NCBI RefSeq assembly: GCF_003113895.1 | Contig: NZ_BDUD01000001.1 | Span: 1,277,821-1,341,820, forward strand | Length of the DNA: 64,000 nucleotides | Direction: 5' to 3' | DNA from: Nostoc commune NIES-4072 | GTDB taxonomy: Bacteria; Cyanobacteriota; Cyanobacteriia; Cyanobacteriales; Nostocaceae | In this document: positions 20,605 to 29,811 of the stretch, piece after piece | Position numbering within the stretch: the stretch's first letter is position 1 | How the letters are laid out: the number at the start of each line of letters is the position of its first letter | Program-made: the position numbers and the translations under genes | Notes under the pieces: generated by a model | Told to the model about the DNA's origin: nothing | What the model saw: the letters and a program-made list of their open reading frames with translations, nothing else | The model's database searches: none

Positions 20605-20652
20605 GTACTAAGCGGCTCCAACACTTGGGATATGGCTGAAGCCGCTTAGTAC
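20605..20652. repeat. Hairpin-forming inverted repeat
   Basis: GTACTAAGCGGCT and AGCCGCTTAGTAC form a perfect 13-bp stem with a 22-base loop. It is not followed by a T-tract and is far from any stop codon, so it is more likely a small repeat element than a terminator. Confidence 0.6.
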
Positions 20653-20801
20653 AAACCTTTAATTATTCACGCCCACTTACTTATTTTTGCTCTCAAAACG
20701 CAGTACAAGAGTAATTTAAGACTTGCCATTATGAGTCTATAGTTCTTTTCTATAGCAATCCAATTTAAAACAATTCGCAGTTCGCAATTACGTGAAAGTG
20801 A

Positions 20802-20861
20802 CGGGGATTTAAACCCCGACACAAAACACGCTGCTTGTAGAAACAGGGGACTTAAACCCCC
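20802..20861. repeat. Paired GGGGATTTAAACCCC palindromes
   Basis: Two neighbouring near-identical palindromes (CGGGGATTTAAACCCCG at 20802 and GGGGACTTAAACCCCC at 20846), 27 bases apart. Dispersed palindromes like this often sit at ends of small mobile elements; no transposase is nearby. Confidence 0.5.
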
Positions 20862-21051
20862 AAAGTTGGTTAAATTGTGAAAAAATACGGAGATAAAGAT
20901 ACTTATTTATAAGCTTTTCAGCTTTTTTCTCTCACAAATGATTAAGTAGGGCTATATTAACTCTTCACTATTGAGCCTTAACTCATACATAGTGCAATTT
21001 TGGGGACGAAGAGGGTTGACCAACGTCCCCTATTTACAAACATATTTTAAA

Positions 21052-22524
21052 CTAGATTCCGAACAACCTCAGAATATTAAAAATAACGCCTAGAGGCCCA
21101 GTTATAGTGTTTGTGGTATCGCCAGTCTTAGCTAAACCAGATCGGTTGACTACCACAACATCATTATTGCGGAGTATGGGATTAGTTTGCTCATTAATCC
21201 CAGCGGAGAAATCCACTTTTACTATACGTTTAGTCACAGAACCATTAGGGTTGAGGCGAATCAAATCAACAGCACTACTACTAGCTCTGGCATCATTAAA
21301 TCCTCCAGCAGCGAGTATAGCTTGATTTAAGGAGCTATTCGGCTGAACATCTGTTAACCCTGGTCTTTTAACTTCACCTACCACACCAACTTGAATGCGT
21401 GCAGGAGACAAAGTAGTGGTAGCCAATTGAGTAGCTTCTGCGGGGTTGATTTCAGTTGCCGTCGGAATAACTATTGTATCTCCGTCTTGCACGATGATAT
21501 CTTGATTGGCGTCACCACTCTGTAATAATTGCCAAAGATTGATATCTATAGCTTGTTCTGAACCAGCTCTTGTAGGTCGGCGTAGCTTGAGATTACGAAT
21601 ATCAGCCTGTGCTGTAATTCCCCCAGCTAATTGAATTACTCGCGTCACATTTGGTAGACCATTGGGAGTGGTAGTACCACTGTTATTGGTTGCGCCTCCC
21701 CCCTGTGCATCTGTGCTAGCTGGGGTGACAAGATAGGAACCAGGACGGTTAACTTCACCGATAATTGTTACCGTGCGGGGTGTGGTTTGGCTAGCGGCAA
21801 AGTTAGCTGCAAATATATTGCGGGATTCTGCCAAGTTGAAGTTGGTTGCAGTTGGCACAACTATAGTGTCTCCATCCCGCAAGGTAATATCTTGTGATAA
21901 CCTGCCTGTTTGGATGAGTTCCTTTAAATTGATACTGACGACTTGCTCTGAGGAGCGCCCTATTTTACGCCGTAATTGAACTTGAGTCACATCCGCAGCC
22001 AGCGTTACCCCCTGTGCTGTTGTCAGTGCGGCTAATACAGTGGGGTATTGTACGCCGGGATTGTCTCCTGCGCCTCCGCTCAAGTTCAGGGTGTAAGCGC
22101 CTGGACGTGTCACCTCTCCGGCAACAAAAACATTGATGGGACGAGACGATAACAAATTGACTGAGATCAAGGGACGTTTCAGGAAGCGAGCATATCTTCT
22201 GGCAATTTCGTCAGCAGCCTGTTCAGTCGTTAGACCCAGGACTGACACACTGCCAATTAAAGGTAAGTTGATTGCTCCACCTGGGGGAATTTGATATTCC
22301 CCCGTATATTCAGGTACTTCAAATACATTTACACGGATGCGATCGCCGCCTCCTAATGAATAATTAGTATCTAATTGTGTTGATGTGGTTGGTGTTGGTG
22401 TTGTTGGTGGTAATGGTTGTCCCTGAGCTAGACTGGCAAATGGCACAACGGCATTGACAGCAGTTAACAAAGCCACACCCACAACTGGCTGAGTTAGGAA
22501 TTTAAACAAACTTGTATTAAGCAT
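21052..22524 (-). CDS. Wza-type polysaccharide export protein with SLBB domains
   Basis: Outer-membrane/periplasmic polysaccharide export protein, ~490 aa. A signal sequence is visible (SLFKFLTQPVVGVALLTAV up to ASLAQG). The Poly_export domain starts YSLGGGDRIRVNVFEVPEYT and carries IPPGGAINLPLIGSVSVLGL. It is followed by three SLBB-like blocks, each starting with a GEV-x-RPG motif (AGEVTRPGAYTL, IGEVNRPGSYLV, VGEVKRPGLTDV). No lipobox Cys is evident. Partner of the Wzc-type kinase for export of the EPS. I chose ATG at 22524, which has CAGG five bases upstream; the longer frame from TTG at 22554 adds residues before the signal peptide and is unlikely. Confidence 0.9.
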   Translation of the reverse strand: MLNTSLFKFLTQPVVGVALLTAVNAVVPFASLAQGQPLPPTTPTPTTSTQLDTNYSLGGGDRIRVNVFEVPEYTGEYQIPPGGAINLPLIGSVSVLGLTTEQAADEIARRYARFLKRPLISVNLLSSRPINVFVAGEVTRPGAYTLNLSGGAGDNPGVQYPTVLAALTTAQGVTLAADVTQVQLRRKIGRSSEQVVSINLKELIQTGRLSQDITLRDGDTIVVPTATNFNLAESRNIFAANFAASQTTPRTVTIIGEVNRPGSYLVTPASTDAQGGGATNNSGTTTPNGLPNVTRVIQLAGGITAQADIRNLKLRRPTRAGSEQAIDINLWQLLQSGDANQDIIVQDGDTIVIPTATEINPAEATQLATTTLSPARIQVGVVGEVKRPGLTDVQPNSSLNQAILAAGGFNDARASSSAVDLIRLNPNGSVTKRIVKVDFSAGINEQTNPILRNNDVVVVNRSGLAKTGDTTNTITGPLGVIFNILRLFGI

Positions 22525-22969
22525 ATTTACCTGAAACTCTGAAACTACAATCAATAATGTACTGTCTAAACATTTTTATTTGGACTATACCTAAGTATTC
22601 AAGTTCCCCGACACTCTTATTTTCCTCGAAAAGTGTCATTTTCCGGAGGAAATTTGTTTATTGAATTTGAATTTTTAGTGAAGTTAATTTAAAGTTAAGC
22701 CAACTTGAATATAGGAATTATCAAAAATATTAGGACTGACACTAATAAGCGCAGTTTATACAATAAATTTTCTGTTAACCAATAAGGTAATGAGAAATAA
22801 GATTTTTTTGTAAAAGTCAATGACATAACATTTTAGCGCGATTTAAAACCTACTATAACTACCAAAACTATGAACAAGTTCATTAAATTAATACAAATAA
22901 CGTTAAAAATAGATCTGAATTTTATTTTTCGTGGGTTGTCTTGAAAAAGATCAACTCAAAAGGCATACA
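22525..22969. other. A/T-rich intergenic region
   Basis: Contains the upstream region of the SLBB export gene. I see no gene, tRNA or clear operator; only a CCTCGAAAAGTGTCATTTTCCGAGG-like imperfect palindrome (around 22623-22650) stands out. Confidence 0.35.
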
Positions 22970-23001
22970 TTTTGGGCTTTTTTGCTCAAGCAAACCCAAA
23001 A
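22970..23001 (-). terminator. Hairpin downstream of ABC ATPase gene
   Basis: TTTTGGG (22970) pairs with CCCAAAA (22995), and an inner TTTGCT/AGCAAA stem sits inside. It lies 21 bases past the stop of the ABC ATPase gene on its transcribed side. The T-tract is weak, so termination is likely but not certain. Confidence 0.45.
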
Positions 23002-23021
23002 TTTACTATTTGGCAGCAAGA

Positions 23022-24005
23022 TTAATTAAACGAGTTATTTTTGCTTTGGATTTGTTGAATAAAAAACTCTTCTAAGGAGTAACGCGACAAATTCATGGCA
23101 ATAATTTTACCTTCCATGAGACGAAGACTGGCGAGAAAATCATAGTAATCCTCTTGTAGTGTACCTTGCCAGGAACCATCTGGTTCAAATCTGAGAGTAG
23201 GTATCCATTTTTGAAGAATTTCCCAATCACCACCTTGACCTTTGACATGATATGTGTCGTTTCTGCCTAAGAGTTCATTGAGGGAACCAGAGCAAATTAA
23301 TTCACCTTGAGCGAGGATAGCAATGCGATCGCAAATCTGTTCTACTTCACTAAGAACGTGGCTGTTGAAAAAAATCGTCTTCCCAGCAGCTTTTAGCGCC
23401 AGGATAATTTCTCGCATTTGGTAGCGTCCCACAGGATCAAGACCAGACATCGGTTCATCCAAAAAAACCAAATCTGGCTCGTTAATTAGCGCCTGTGCCA
23501 TACCAACACGCTGTAACATTCCTTTAGAATAGCGACGCAGCAGCTTTTTACGGGCATCGGCTTGAGATAAACCCACTAATTCCAGCAGTTGGGGAATGCG
23601 TTTGCGTTGCACACTTTGGGGAATTTGGAATAGCCCGGCGGCTAGCTGTAAAAATTCCCAGCCAGTGAGATAGTCATACAAATAGGGATTTTCCGGCAGA
23701 TAGCCGATATGTTGCTTAACACTGCGATCGCCTATTGGCTTACCCAATAATAATCCCCGTCCAGAGCTAGGGCGAATAATCCCCAGCAACAATTTTAAAA
23801 GGGTGGTTTTACCAGCACCATTTGGCCCCAGCAACCCAAAGGTTTCACCTTTATAAACTGTTAAAGAACAGTTTTTGAGAGATACGACTTTTTGATTTAG
23901 CCAAAAACCAGTGCGATAAACTTTTCGCAACTCAGAAGTCAAGACTACTGGTGGAGTGTCCGTCGTATTAAGTTGAGAATCAGGGTCATCTGCAACAGAC
24001 TTCAT
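23022..24005 (-). CDS. ABC transporter ATP-binding protein (ABC-2/NatA-like)
   Basis: ATPase subunit of an ABC-2 type exporter (327 aa). Walker A GLLGPNGAGKTTLLKLLLG, Q-loop IGYLPENPYLY, signature YSKGMLQRVGMAQAL, Walker B LVFLDEPMSGLDP and the switch His in FFNSHVLSEVEQ are all present. The C-terminal ~90 residues form the accessory region common to this group. No ABC-2 permease gene is adjacent, so the partner is encoded elsewhere. ATG at 24005. The substrate is not readable. It precedes hisB on the same strand after a low-complexity spacer. Confidence 0.9.
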   Translation of the reverse strand: MKSVADDPDSQLNTTDTPPVVLTSELRKVYRTGFWLNQKVVSLKNCSLTVYKGETFGLLGPNGAGKTTLLKLLLGIIRPSSGRGLLLGKPIGDRSVKQHIGYLPENPYLYDYLTGWEFLQLAAGLFQIPQSVQRKRIPQLLELVGLSQADARKKLLRRYSKGMLQRVGMAQALINEPDLVFLDEPMSGLDPVGRYQMREIILALKAAGKTIFFNSHVLSEVEQICDRIAILAQGELICSGSLNELLGRNDTYHVKGQGGDWEILQKWIPTLRFEPDGSWQGTLQEDYYDFLASLRLMEGKIIAMNLSRYSLEEFFIQQIQSKNNSFN

Positions 24006-24104
24006 CTCGGTTCAATTACTAATTACCAGCTTGGCACTAATTACAAGTTACCCGATAGGCTGATAATAACCATCACTAACCTGTGTGTCAATTATTGGGA
24101 ACTG

Positions 24105-24235
24105 GGGAGTAGGGAGTGGGGAAGACAAGGGGACTTAAATCAGAACTTGCAACAAGTGTTTCCCCTTGTCCCCAATTCTCAAGAGTCCCCAAGTCCTCTT
24201 TCCCATGCCCAATGCGCCATGCCCTATGCCCCATT
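24105..24235. repeat. GGGGAGTAGGGAGTGGGG low-complexity tract
   Basis: Purine-rich GGGA-type tract followed by its pyrimidine-rich counterpart (TTTCCCATGCCCAATGCG), able to fold into a long imperfect hairpin. The same class of sequence occurs at 24893-24990, 540-600 and 60585-60720, and is a typical Nostoc intergenic repeat. Confidence 0.6.
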
Positions 24236-24244
24236 TGCCTCCTT

Positions 24245-24886
24245 TCATAGAACGCCTTTAGAACTGGGAATTAGACCAGCACGACGAGGGTCGATTTCCA
24301 CCGCCAGCCGGGTTGCTCTGGCAAATGCCTTAAATGTAGCTTCAATAATGTGATGGGAATTAATGCCATCCAGTTGCCGAATATGTAGTGTCATTTGGCT
24401 ATGGTTCACGAGTGCCACAAAAAATTCGCGTACTAGTTGGGTGTCATAGGTTCCTACACGCTGGGTAGGAATTTGCAAGCCGTAACTGAGGTGAGGGCGT
24501 CCAGAAAAGTCTAGCGCTACCTGAACTAAGGCTTCATCCAGTGGCGCAAGAAAATTACCAAAGCGGACAATGCCCTTTCTGTCGCCTAGTGCTTGGTTAA
24601 AGGCTTGGCCCAAGGTAATACCTACATCTTCGTTGGTGTGATGGTCATCAATTTCCCAGTCTCCCTTGGCTTGAACATCTATATCAATCAGCCCGTGGGA
24701 GGCAATTTGATGCAACATGTGATCTAAAAATGGAATGCCAGTTGCTGCCGTGCAAGTTCCTCTACCATCCAGATTGATGGTAACTTGCACATTAGTTTCA
24801 CCAGTGGTGCGGTGAACAGTGGCAATTCGAGGGGTTATAGTTGACTGGTCGTAGTTTGAATTAACTTGACGATTGGTTGTTTGCAT
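24245..24886 (-). CDS. hisB: Imidazoleglycerol-phosphate dehydratase
   Basis: Catalyses dehydration of imidazole-glycerol phosphate to imidazole-acetol phosphate in histidine synthesis (cytoplasm). Family blocks are clear: [16 protein letters not shown], the metal-binding [25 protein letters not shown], and near the end [14 protein letters not shown]. The length (~213 aa) fits a monofunctional HisB. The frame opens at an upstream ATG (24907) inside a GGGGCATGGGG repeat; I prefer the ATG at 24886 because the extra seven residues derive from the repeat. Confidence 0.95.
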   Translation of the reverse strand: MQTTNRQVNSNYDQSTITPRIATVHRTTGETNVQVTINLDGRGTCTAATGIPFLDHMLHQIASHGLIDIDVQAKGDWEIDDHHTNEDVGITLGQAFNQALGDRKGIVRFGNFLAPLDEALVQVALDFSGRPHLSYGLQIPTQRVGTYDTQLVREFFVALVNHSQMTLHIRQLDGINSHHIIEATFKAFARATRLAVEIDPRRAGLIPSSKGVL

Positions 24887-24892
24887 AAACAA

Positions 24893-24990
24893 TGGGGAAT
24901 GGGGCATGGGGCATCGGGCATGGGGAATGAGGAATGAGCAAAAATACTAATACTCAATTCCCAATGCCCAATCCCCAATGCCCTATGCCC
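24893..24990. repeat. Inverted low-complexity repeat between fabI and hisB
   Basis: GGGGCATGGGGCATCGGGCA is answered about 60 bases later by CCCAATGCCCTATGCCC, giving a long imperfect hairpin between two same-strand genes. It may attenuate or stabilise a fabI-hisB transcript, or only be a repeat insertion. Confidence 0.5.
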
Positions 24991-24998
24991 AAATTATC

Positions 24999-25775
24999 TT
25001 ACATTCCCATAATTTCATATCCTGCATCTACATATAGAATTTGTCCGGTAATGCCGCTAGACAAATCACTACATAAGAAAGCGGCAGCGTTACCCACTTC
25101 TAGCTGAGTTACGGTGCGTCGTAGGGGAGCTACTTCTTCTACATGATGAATCATATCCAAAATACCACCCACTGCTGAAGATGCCAAAGTGCGGATGGGG
25201 CCTGCGGAGATGGCATTGACGCGGATATTTTGTGGCCCTAGTTCAGCAGCCAAGTAACGCACACTCATTTCTAAGCCAGCTTTGGCAACTCCCATGACGT
25301 TATAGTTAGGGATTGCCCTAACACCGCCTAAATATGTGAGGGTAACGATACTACCTCCCTCTGTCATCAAAGGTTTAGCTGCACCACTTAACTGCACCAG
25401 CGAGTAGGTACTAATTTCTAAGGCGGTGTTGAAGCCAGAACGAGAGGTTTGACTAAAATCTCCAGTCAAATCATCTTTGCTGGCAAAGGCAAGACAATGG
25501 ATGAGGATATCTAGCTTTCCCCACTTTTCGCGGATTGTCTCAAAAGTAGATTGAATCTGTTCATCATTTTGGACATTACAGGGAAGAAATAAGCTGGGGT
25601 TGAGGGGTTCTACCAATTCTGCAACTTTTTTCTCCATCTTGCCGCGTTCATCGGGCAGGTAGGTAATACCCAGGTTTGCTCCGGCTTTATGCAGCTGTTG
25701 GGCGATACCCCAGGCGATCGAGCGGTTATTGGCAATACCTGTAACAAGAGCATTTTTTCCAGTCAGATTTAGCAT
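24999..25775 (-). CDS. fabI: Enoyl-[acyl-carrier-protein] reductase (NADH)
   Basis: Last step of each fatty-acid elongation cycle: reduces trans-2-enoyl-ACP. 258 aa, the usual FabI size. The cofactor motif GIANNRSIAWGIAQQL replaces the classical SDR GxxxGxG, as expected for FabI. The catalytic Tyr-x6-Lys is in NYNVMGVAKAGLEMSVRYLA. RVNAISAGPIRTLASSAVGG precedes the C-terminal ITGQILYVDAGYEIMGM. ATG at 25775. Upstream of hisB on the same strand. Confidence 0.96.
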   Translation of the reverse strand: MLNLTGKNALVTGIANNRSIAWGIAQQLHKAGANLGITYLPDERGKMEKKVAELVEPLNPSLFLPCNVQNDEQIQSTFETIREKWGKLDILIHCLAFASKDDLTGDFSQTSRSGFNTALEISTYSLVQLSGAAKPLMTEGGSIVTLTYLGGVRAIPNYNVMGVAKAGLEMSVRYLAAELGPQNIRVNAISAGPIRTLASSAVGGILDMIHHVEEVAPLRRTVTQLEVGNAAAFLCSDLSSGITGQILYVDAGYEIMGM

Positions 25776-26055
25776 ATAAATTGTTAATGCGATCGATCAT
25801 TTAGGAGCATACTAGAATCTGAGGCACGTTTTGTCTTTGTTTTATACAGGATTTGCAAAAATGAATATTGGTAAGAGTGTTTACTGCGTGTAAAAATCTT
25901 GATTTTTCCTAAAGATATTCCCAAAATAACTTTATTTGTTCTTTAAAAAACCCTTTTTAATACAGCTATTGGAAGTACTTATCAACAATTTGTAGCTGAA
26001 AGGATCACCAATTATGTATCATTATAAACAAAGGGTTATGAAGAGATTAGTTTGA

Positions 26056-26069
26056 GTATAGTAAAGTAC
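26056..26069 (+). promoter_or_regulatory. NtcA-binding site upstream of ntcA
   Basis: GTA-TAGTAAAG-TAC is a perfect GTA-N8-TAC box, the NtcA operator consensus, 88 bases before the ntcA ATG. An A/T-rich TATTCA lies 19 bases further (26089-26094) where a -10 element would be expected, although it is not a perfect TAN3T. Autoregulation of ntcA is established in Anabaena; this site would provide it here. Confidence 0.75.
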
Positions 26070-26157
26070 AGAAAGGTTGACGGTGCTTTATTCATTTTTC
26101 AGGTGTATTCTTAGGTAATCAGTTTTTGTTTTTCCGGCATTGGGTAGGGGAAGGGAG

Positions 26158-26829
26158 ATGATCGTGACACAAGATAAAGCCCTAGCAAATGTATTTCGTC
26201 AGATGGCGACCGGGGCGTTTCCGCCAGTTGTGGAAACGTTTGAACGCAATAAAACGATCTTTTTTCCTGGCGATCCTGCCGAACGAGTTTATTTTCTTTT
26301 GAAAGGTGCTGTTAAACTTTCCAGGGTGTACGAGGCAGGAGAGGAAATAACGGTAGCGTTGCTGCGGGAAAATAGTGTTTTTGGTGTATTGTCATTGCTG
26401 ACAGGAAATAAGTCGGATCGGTTTTACCATGCGGTTGCATTTACGCCTGCAGAATTACTGTCAGCACCAATTGAACAAGTGGAGCAAGCACTCAAGGAAA
26501 ATCCAGAATTATCAATGTTAATGCTGCGAGGTCTGTCTTCGCGCATTTTACAAACAGAGATGATGATTGAAACTCTCGCTCACCGAGATATGGGTTCTAG
26601 GTTGGTGAGTTTTTTGCTAATTCTTTGCCGGGATTTTGGAGTTCCTTGTGCAGATGGGATCACAATTGATCTGAAGTTATCTCATCAAGCGATCGCAGAA
26701 GCAATTGGTTCAACTCGTGTTACCGTTACTAGGCTACTAGGGGATTTGCGTGAGAAAAAGATGATTTCTATCCACAAAAAGAAAATTACTGTGCACAAAC
26801 CTGTTACCTTAAGTAGGCAATTCACATAA
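26158..26829 (+). CDS. ntcA: Global nitrogen regulator NtcA
   Basis: CRP-family transcription factor that senses 2-oxoglutarate and activates nitrogen assimilation and heterocyst genes. 223 aa and almost canonical in sequence. The N-terminal effector domain (~20-130) contains [20 protein letters not shown]. The dimerisation helix is around [20 protein letters not shown]. The C-terminal winged HTH has [20 protein letters not shown]. The frame is open from a TTG at 26140, but [15 protein letters not shown] at 26158, preceded by a GGGAAGGGAG purine run, is the conserved start. Directly followed by the DUF3084 gene on the same strand. Confidence 0.98.
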   Translation: MIVTQDKALANVFRQMATGAFPPVVETFERNKTIFFPGDPAERVYFLLKGAVKLSRVYEAGEEITVALLRENSVFGVLSLLTGNKSDRFYHAVAFTPAELLSAPIEQVEQALKENPELSMLMLRGLSSRILQTEMMIETLAHRDMGSRLVSFLLILCRDFGVPCADGITIDLKLSHQAIAEAIGSTRVTVTRLLGDLREKKMISIHKKKITVHKPVTLSRQFT

Positions 26830-26997
26830 AATCAATTGGAGAAAGGGGAATCGGCGCGTGTTCTATTTTGAAAAATGACACTAATAGCTAGAGGTAAATC
26901 TAAAATTGAGTAATTTCAGCTATTGCCAATTTCCACTTCTTTCCAGACAATGCTTAAAAGTAGTAGGCTGTATCTGGAAGGATTTCGGTAGCTAAAG

Positions 26998-28488
26998 ATG
27001 ACCACCGGATACATCCTCATCGCAGCAATTTTAATTCTGGGAGGCGTAATTGCAACCGTGGGCGATCGCATCGGCACACGAGTTGGCAAAGCCCGCCTCT
27101 CACTTTTTAACCTTCGTCCAAAAAATACTGCTGTACTAGTAACTATTTTTACGGGCGGTTTGATTTCAGCATCAACCTTAGGAATTTTATTCGCTGCTGA
27201 CGAAGGCTTACGAAAGGGAGTCTTTGAATTAGAAGATATTCAAACAGACCTCAGACAGAAGCGGGAACAGCTAAAAACCGCAGAAACTCAAAAAAGTCAG
27301 GTAGAGAGTGAGCTAAACCAAGCAAGAATTGCCCAAACAAAAGCACAACAAGACTTGCAGGTAATTAATCAATATTTGCAGGCGGCCAATGCCAAACAAC
27401 GCCAAACACAAGCTCAGTTGAACCGCACCATTAGTCAACAAGCTCAAACTCAAACTCAACTCCAACGCACTCAAAGTCAGCTAGCACAAGTTGTACCTCA
27501 ATACCAAAAAGCTATAGCTGAATTGCAAAGCGTTTACAATCAGAGGAAGGAGCTACAGGCAGCAGTTGAATTACTGAAGACAGAGCGTCAACGACTGTAC
27601 GCTGAAGCTAAAAAAGCTATTGACGAAGCTAAAACAGCTATTGAAAAACGCGATCGCGAACTTGCTAATCGCCAAGAAGCCATAGAAGTGCGCGATCAAA
27701 AAATCTCCCAACTCGATCAATTGATTCAAAAGCGCAATGTAGAAGTCGCAGCGCGAGAGCAAGTAATTGCCAAACGGGAATCGCGCCTCAAAGAATTGGA
27801 AGCACAACAAGAGCAACTAGAAATGGAAGTTGCAAGGTTGGAAAAATATTATCAGTCTTACCGCGACCTACGTTTAGGCAAGCTGGCCTTAGTTCGCAGT
27901 CAAGTTTTGGCTGCTGCTGTAATTCGTATTACCCAACCTGGTGCTGCTCGTCAGGCAGTGGTACAACTTTTACAAGAAGCCAATCGCAACGCTAACCTCG
28001 AATTAAGTGAGCCTGGATCAAATTCTGCAAATGCAGAGCTACTGCGCGTGACCCAAGATAGGATTGACCAATTGAGCAAGCAGATTAGCGATGGTCAAGA
28101 ATACGTGGTGCGAATTTTCTCGGCTGGTAATTACGTCAGGGGAGAAAAGCAGATAGAATTTTTCACCGATATAGCCCGCAATCAACTGGTTTTTTCGGGA
28201 GGCGCGGTACTGGCCACAACGACTGCTGATTCCAAAACCATGACATCTTATCAATTACAGCAGCGACTGGAAATACTGATTTCTGCTTCCCAATTTCGGG
28301 CCCGTAATGCCGGAATTGTCGAAGATGTGCAAGTAGAGGGGACTTTCTTACGCTTTGTCAGCCAATTAAGACAATACAATCAACCATTGGAGATTAAAGC
28401 GATCGCAGCAGAGGACACTTATACAGCCGGGCCATTGAGAGTAAAACTAGTGGCAATAGTCAACGGACAAATTATTTTTACTACTTAA
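26998..28488 (+). CDS. DUF3084-type membrane coiled-coil protein
   Basis: Conserved cyanobacterial protein of 496 aa and unknown role. Two N-terminal hydrophobic helices (TGYILIAAILILGGVIATV and ~46-66) enclose a short basic stretch ending in FNLRPKNTAV. A long Q/E/K-rich coiled coil follows (~75-295; IAKRESRLKELEAQQEQLEM), then a globular C-terminal domain (~300-496) typical of DUF3084. It probably sits in the inner membrane with the coiled coil on one side. Same strand as ntcA (168-bp gap) and the RNase H-fold gene, a neighbourhood that suggests a conserved cluster. Confidence 0.8.
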   Translation: MTTGYILIAAILILGGVIATVGDRIGTRVGKARLSLFNLRPKNTAVLVTIFTGGLISASTLGILFAADEGLRKGVFELEDIQTDLRQKREQLKTAETQKSQVESELNQARIAQTKAQQDLQVINQYLQAANAKQRQTQAQLNRTISQQAQTQTQLQRTQSQLAQVVPQYQKAIAELQSVYNQRKELQAAVELLKTERQRLYAEAKKAIDEAKTAIEKRDRELANRQEAIEVRDQKISQLDQLIQKRNVEVAAREQVIAKRESRLKELEAQQEQLEMEVARLEKYYQSYRDLRLGKLALVRSQVLAAAVIRITQPGAARQAVVQLLQEANRNANLELSEPGSNSANAELLRVTQDRIDQLSKQISDGQEYVVRIFSAGNYVRGEKQIEFFTDIARNQLVFSGGAVLATTTADSKTMTSYQLQQRLEILISASQFRARNAGIVEDVQVEGTFLRFVSQLRQYNQPLEIKAIAAEDTYTAGPLRVKLVAIVNGQIIFTT

Positions 28489-28604
28489 AACATTATTTGC
28501 ACACTGTTATTAGTAAGATTTAAACATATCGAACAGCAGTCAAAATAGTTGCTGTAATTGCATTTATTCATTTCTAATTCTTAATTTTTAATTTTTAATT
28601 TATT

Positions 28605-29057
28605 ATGACTTTCCCGGAATTTTCACCAACGCAACCAGTCATATTGGGGTTTGATCCAGGTCGAGATAAGTGTGGTTTAGCGGTGATGGGACTGGATCGG
28701 CAATTGTATTATCATCAGGTCGTCTTAGCAAAAGAGGCGATCGCTACCATTGAGACACTGCGTCAAAAGTTTCCGATTTCTTTGATGGTCATGGGCGACC
28801 AAACTACAGCCAAGGAGTGGAGACAGAAATTATATCAAGAATTGACAGAACCGTTGAGTATTATTTTAGTGGATGAGCGCTACACAACCTTAGAAGCACG
28901 CGATCGCTATTGGCAAATGTTCCCGCCCAAAGGGTTAATAAAGCTATTGCCACAGGGTCTACGACAGCCACCAAGACCAATAGATGACATTGTTGCCATC
29001 CTCTTAATCGAAAGATACTTAAATCGCCTCACTGAATCAACAGTCAGTCAATTTTAG
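28605..29057 (+). CDS. RuvC/YqgF-like RNase H-fold protein
   Basis: Small predicted nuclease-fold protein (150 aa). VILGFDPGRDKCGLAVMG matches the first strand and catalytic Asp of the RuvC/YqgF superfamily, SIILVDERYTTLEARDRYW the second acidic position (Glu), and PRPIDDIVAILLIERYL the C-terminal acidic position. Whether it is an active resolvase, an rRNA-processing factor like YqgF, or neither cannot be decided here. ATG at 28605 after a TTAATTTTTAATTTTTAATT heptamer-like run. Confidence 0.75.
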   Translation: MTFPEFSPTQPVILGFDPGRDKCGLAVMGLDRQLYYHQVVLAKEAIATIETLRQKFPISLMVMGDQTTAKEWRQKLYQELTEPLSIILVDERYTTLEARDRYWQMFPPKGLIKLLPQGLRQPPRPIDDIVAILLIERYLNRLTESTVSQF

Positions 29058-29063
29058 ATTTTG

Positions 29064-29215
29064 GGTCGCATCTCTGGTGCGCTTCCAGCGCAACTTGGAT
29101 TTTGGTGAAGCAGCGCGGTCTTGGGGGTTTCCCCCATGAGCGACTGCTGAACCCGAAGGGATTCAAGCAAAAATCTAAAATCTAAAATCTAAAATCCAAA
29201 AATCCAAAATTGCAT
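29064..29215. repeat. Composite dispersed repeat with heptamer tract
   Basis: Contains GAAGCAGCGCGGTCTTGGGG with TTTCCCCCATGAGCGACTGC (an imperfect inverted structure), then repeated AAAATCT heptamers ending in AAAATCCAAAAATCCAAAA. Typical Nostoc-type intergenic repeats filling the gap between convergent genes. Confidence 0.6.
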
Positions 29216-29227
29216 CACTCCTAACTC

Positions 29228-29494
29228 CTAGAGTTCCGCCCGAATAGTAAAAGCATAATCTCCTCCAGGCTCTAGCTGATAATCTTGTTGTTCCAAAAAT
29301 CGACCGAGGGGTTCTTTGATTAAGGCGCGGCCTTGGGAAGGCTTGACGGCAAGTTCTCCCCGGCGAAAATGCCACTGGAAATGCCACTCAAACTCACCTG
29401 CACTCACTTCACCCTCAAGGAAGCCGTGTTGCCAGGATTGGCGGGTGATTCTGACATGGGCAATGGTTTCTGGCAGTCGTCTTTTAGCACTCAC
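29228..29494 (-). CDS. Conserved cyanobacterial small protein (DUF3146-like)
   Basis: 88-residue protein of unknown function. PETIAHVRITRQSWQHGFLE, GEFEWHFQWHFRRGELAVKP and the end LEPGGDYAFTIRAEL resemble a cyanobacterium-specific small family that I recall as DUF3146. No membrane segment. The only start that fits is GTG at 29494, because a TAA codon lies three codons upstream. Overlapping frames on the opposite strand are shadows. Confidence 0.65.
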   Translation of the reverse strand: MSAKRRLPETIAHVRITRQSWQHGFLEGEVSAGEFEWHFQWHFRRGELAVKPSQGRALIKEPLGRFLEQQDYQLEPGGDYAFTIRAEL

Positions 29495-29811
29495 AATGCT
29501 TTATGTCAAGTGTAGAATAGCAGCCGCTCATATTAGGCTGGCTTCTTATTTTATTTACCAAAATAGCTTAAATAGATAAACTGACAAAGTGAGTATTTAT
29601 AGTTGAGCAAAAATTGTACTAATCGAGGATGCTGTAAAATTTCAGTTAAAAGTGACTCAAACTTACTTAATCTCGGCGTTCCGTGTCTTTATAGCAATCC
29701 TAAGTCATTCGTGATAGACAAAATCCCCAATTTTATCAGCTAAAGTCAGCGATCTGTGACTTTCGTCTATGAACACACTGGTAAGTAGTGCGGGTAATTT
29801 TTATTAAGATT
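29495..29811. other. Intergenic region with a TATAGCAATCCTA repeat end
   Basis: 317 bp. TATAGCAATCCTAAGTCATT (about 29690) is the same motif that brackets the element at 58398-58667, here as a solo copy. No gene seen. Confidence 0.45.

Larger units (their letters stand above)
19733..21051. other. Long intergenic region with palindromes
   Basis: 1.3 kb without a credible gene. Contains a perfect 13-bp inverted repeat (GTACTAAGCGGCT / AGCCGCTTAGTAC, 20605-20652), a TATAGCAATCC repeat end near 20752, and two GGGGA(T/C)TTAAACCCC palindromes at 20802-20861. Near 20403 and 20485 two similar GTAGCTTGCTT blocks occur. Confidence 0.5.

Noticed and set aside
22525..22554. Longer start of the SLBB export protein at a TTG
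   Set aside because: Adds ten residues before the signal peptide, while the ATG at 22524 has a good CAGG spacing.
26140..26157. Upstream TTG start for ntcA
   Set aside because: The conserved NtcA start [13 protein letters not shown] begins at 26158.
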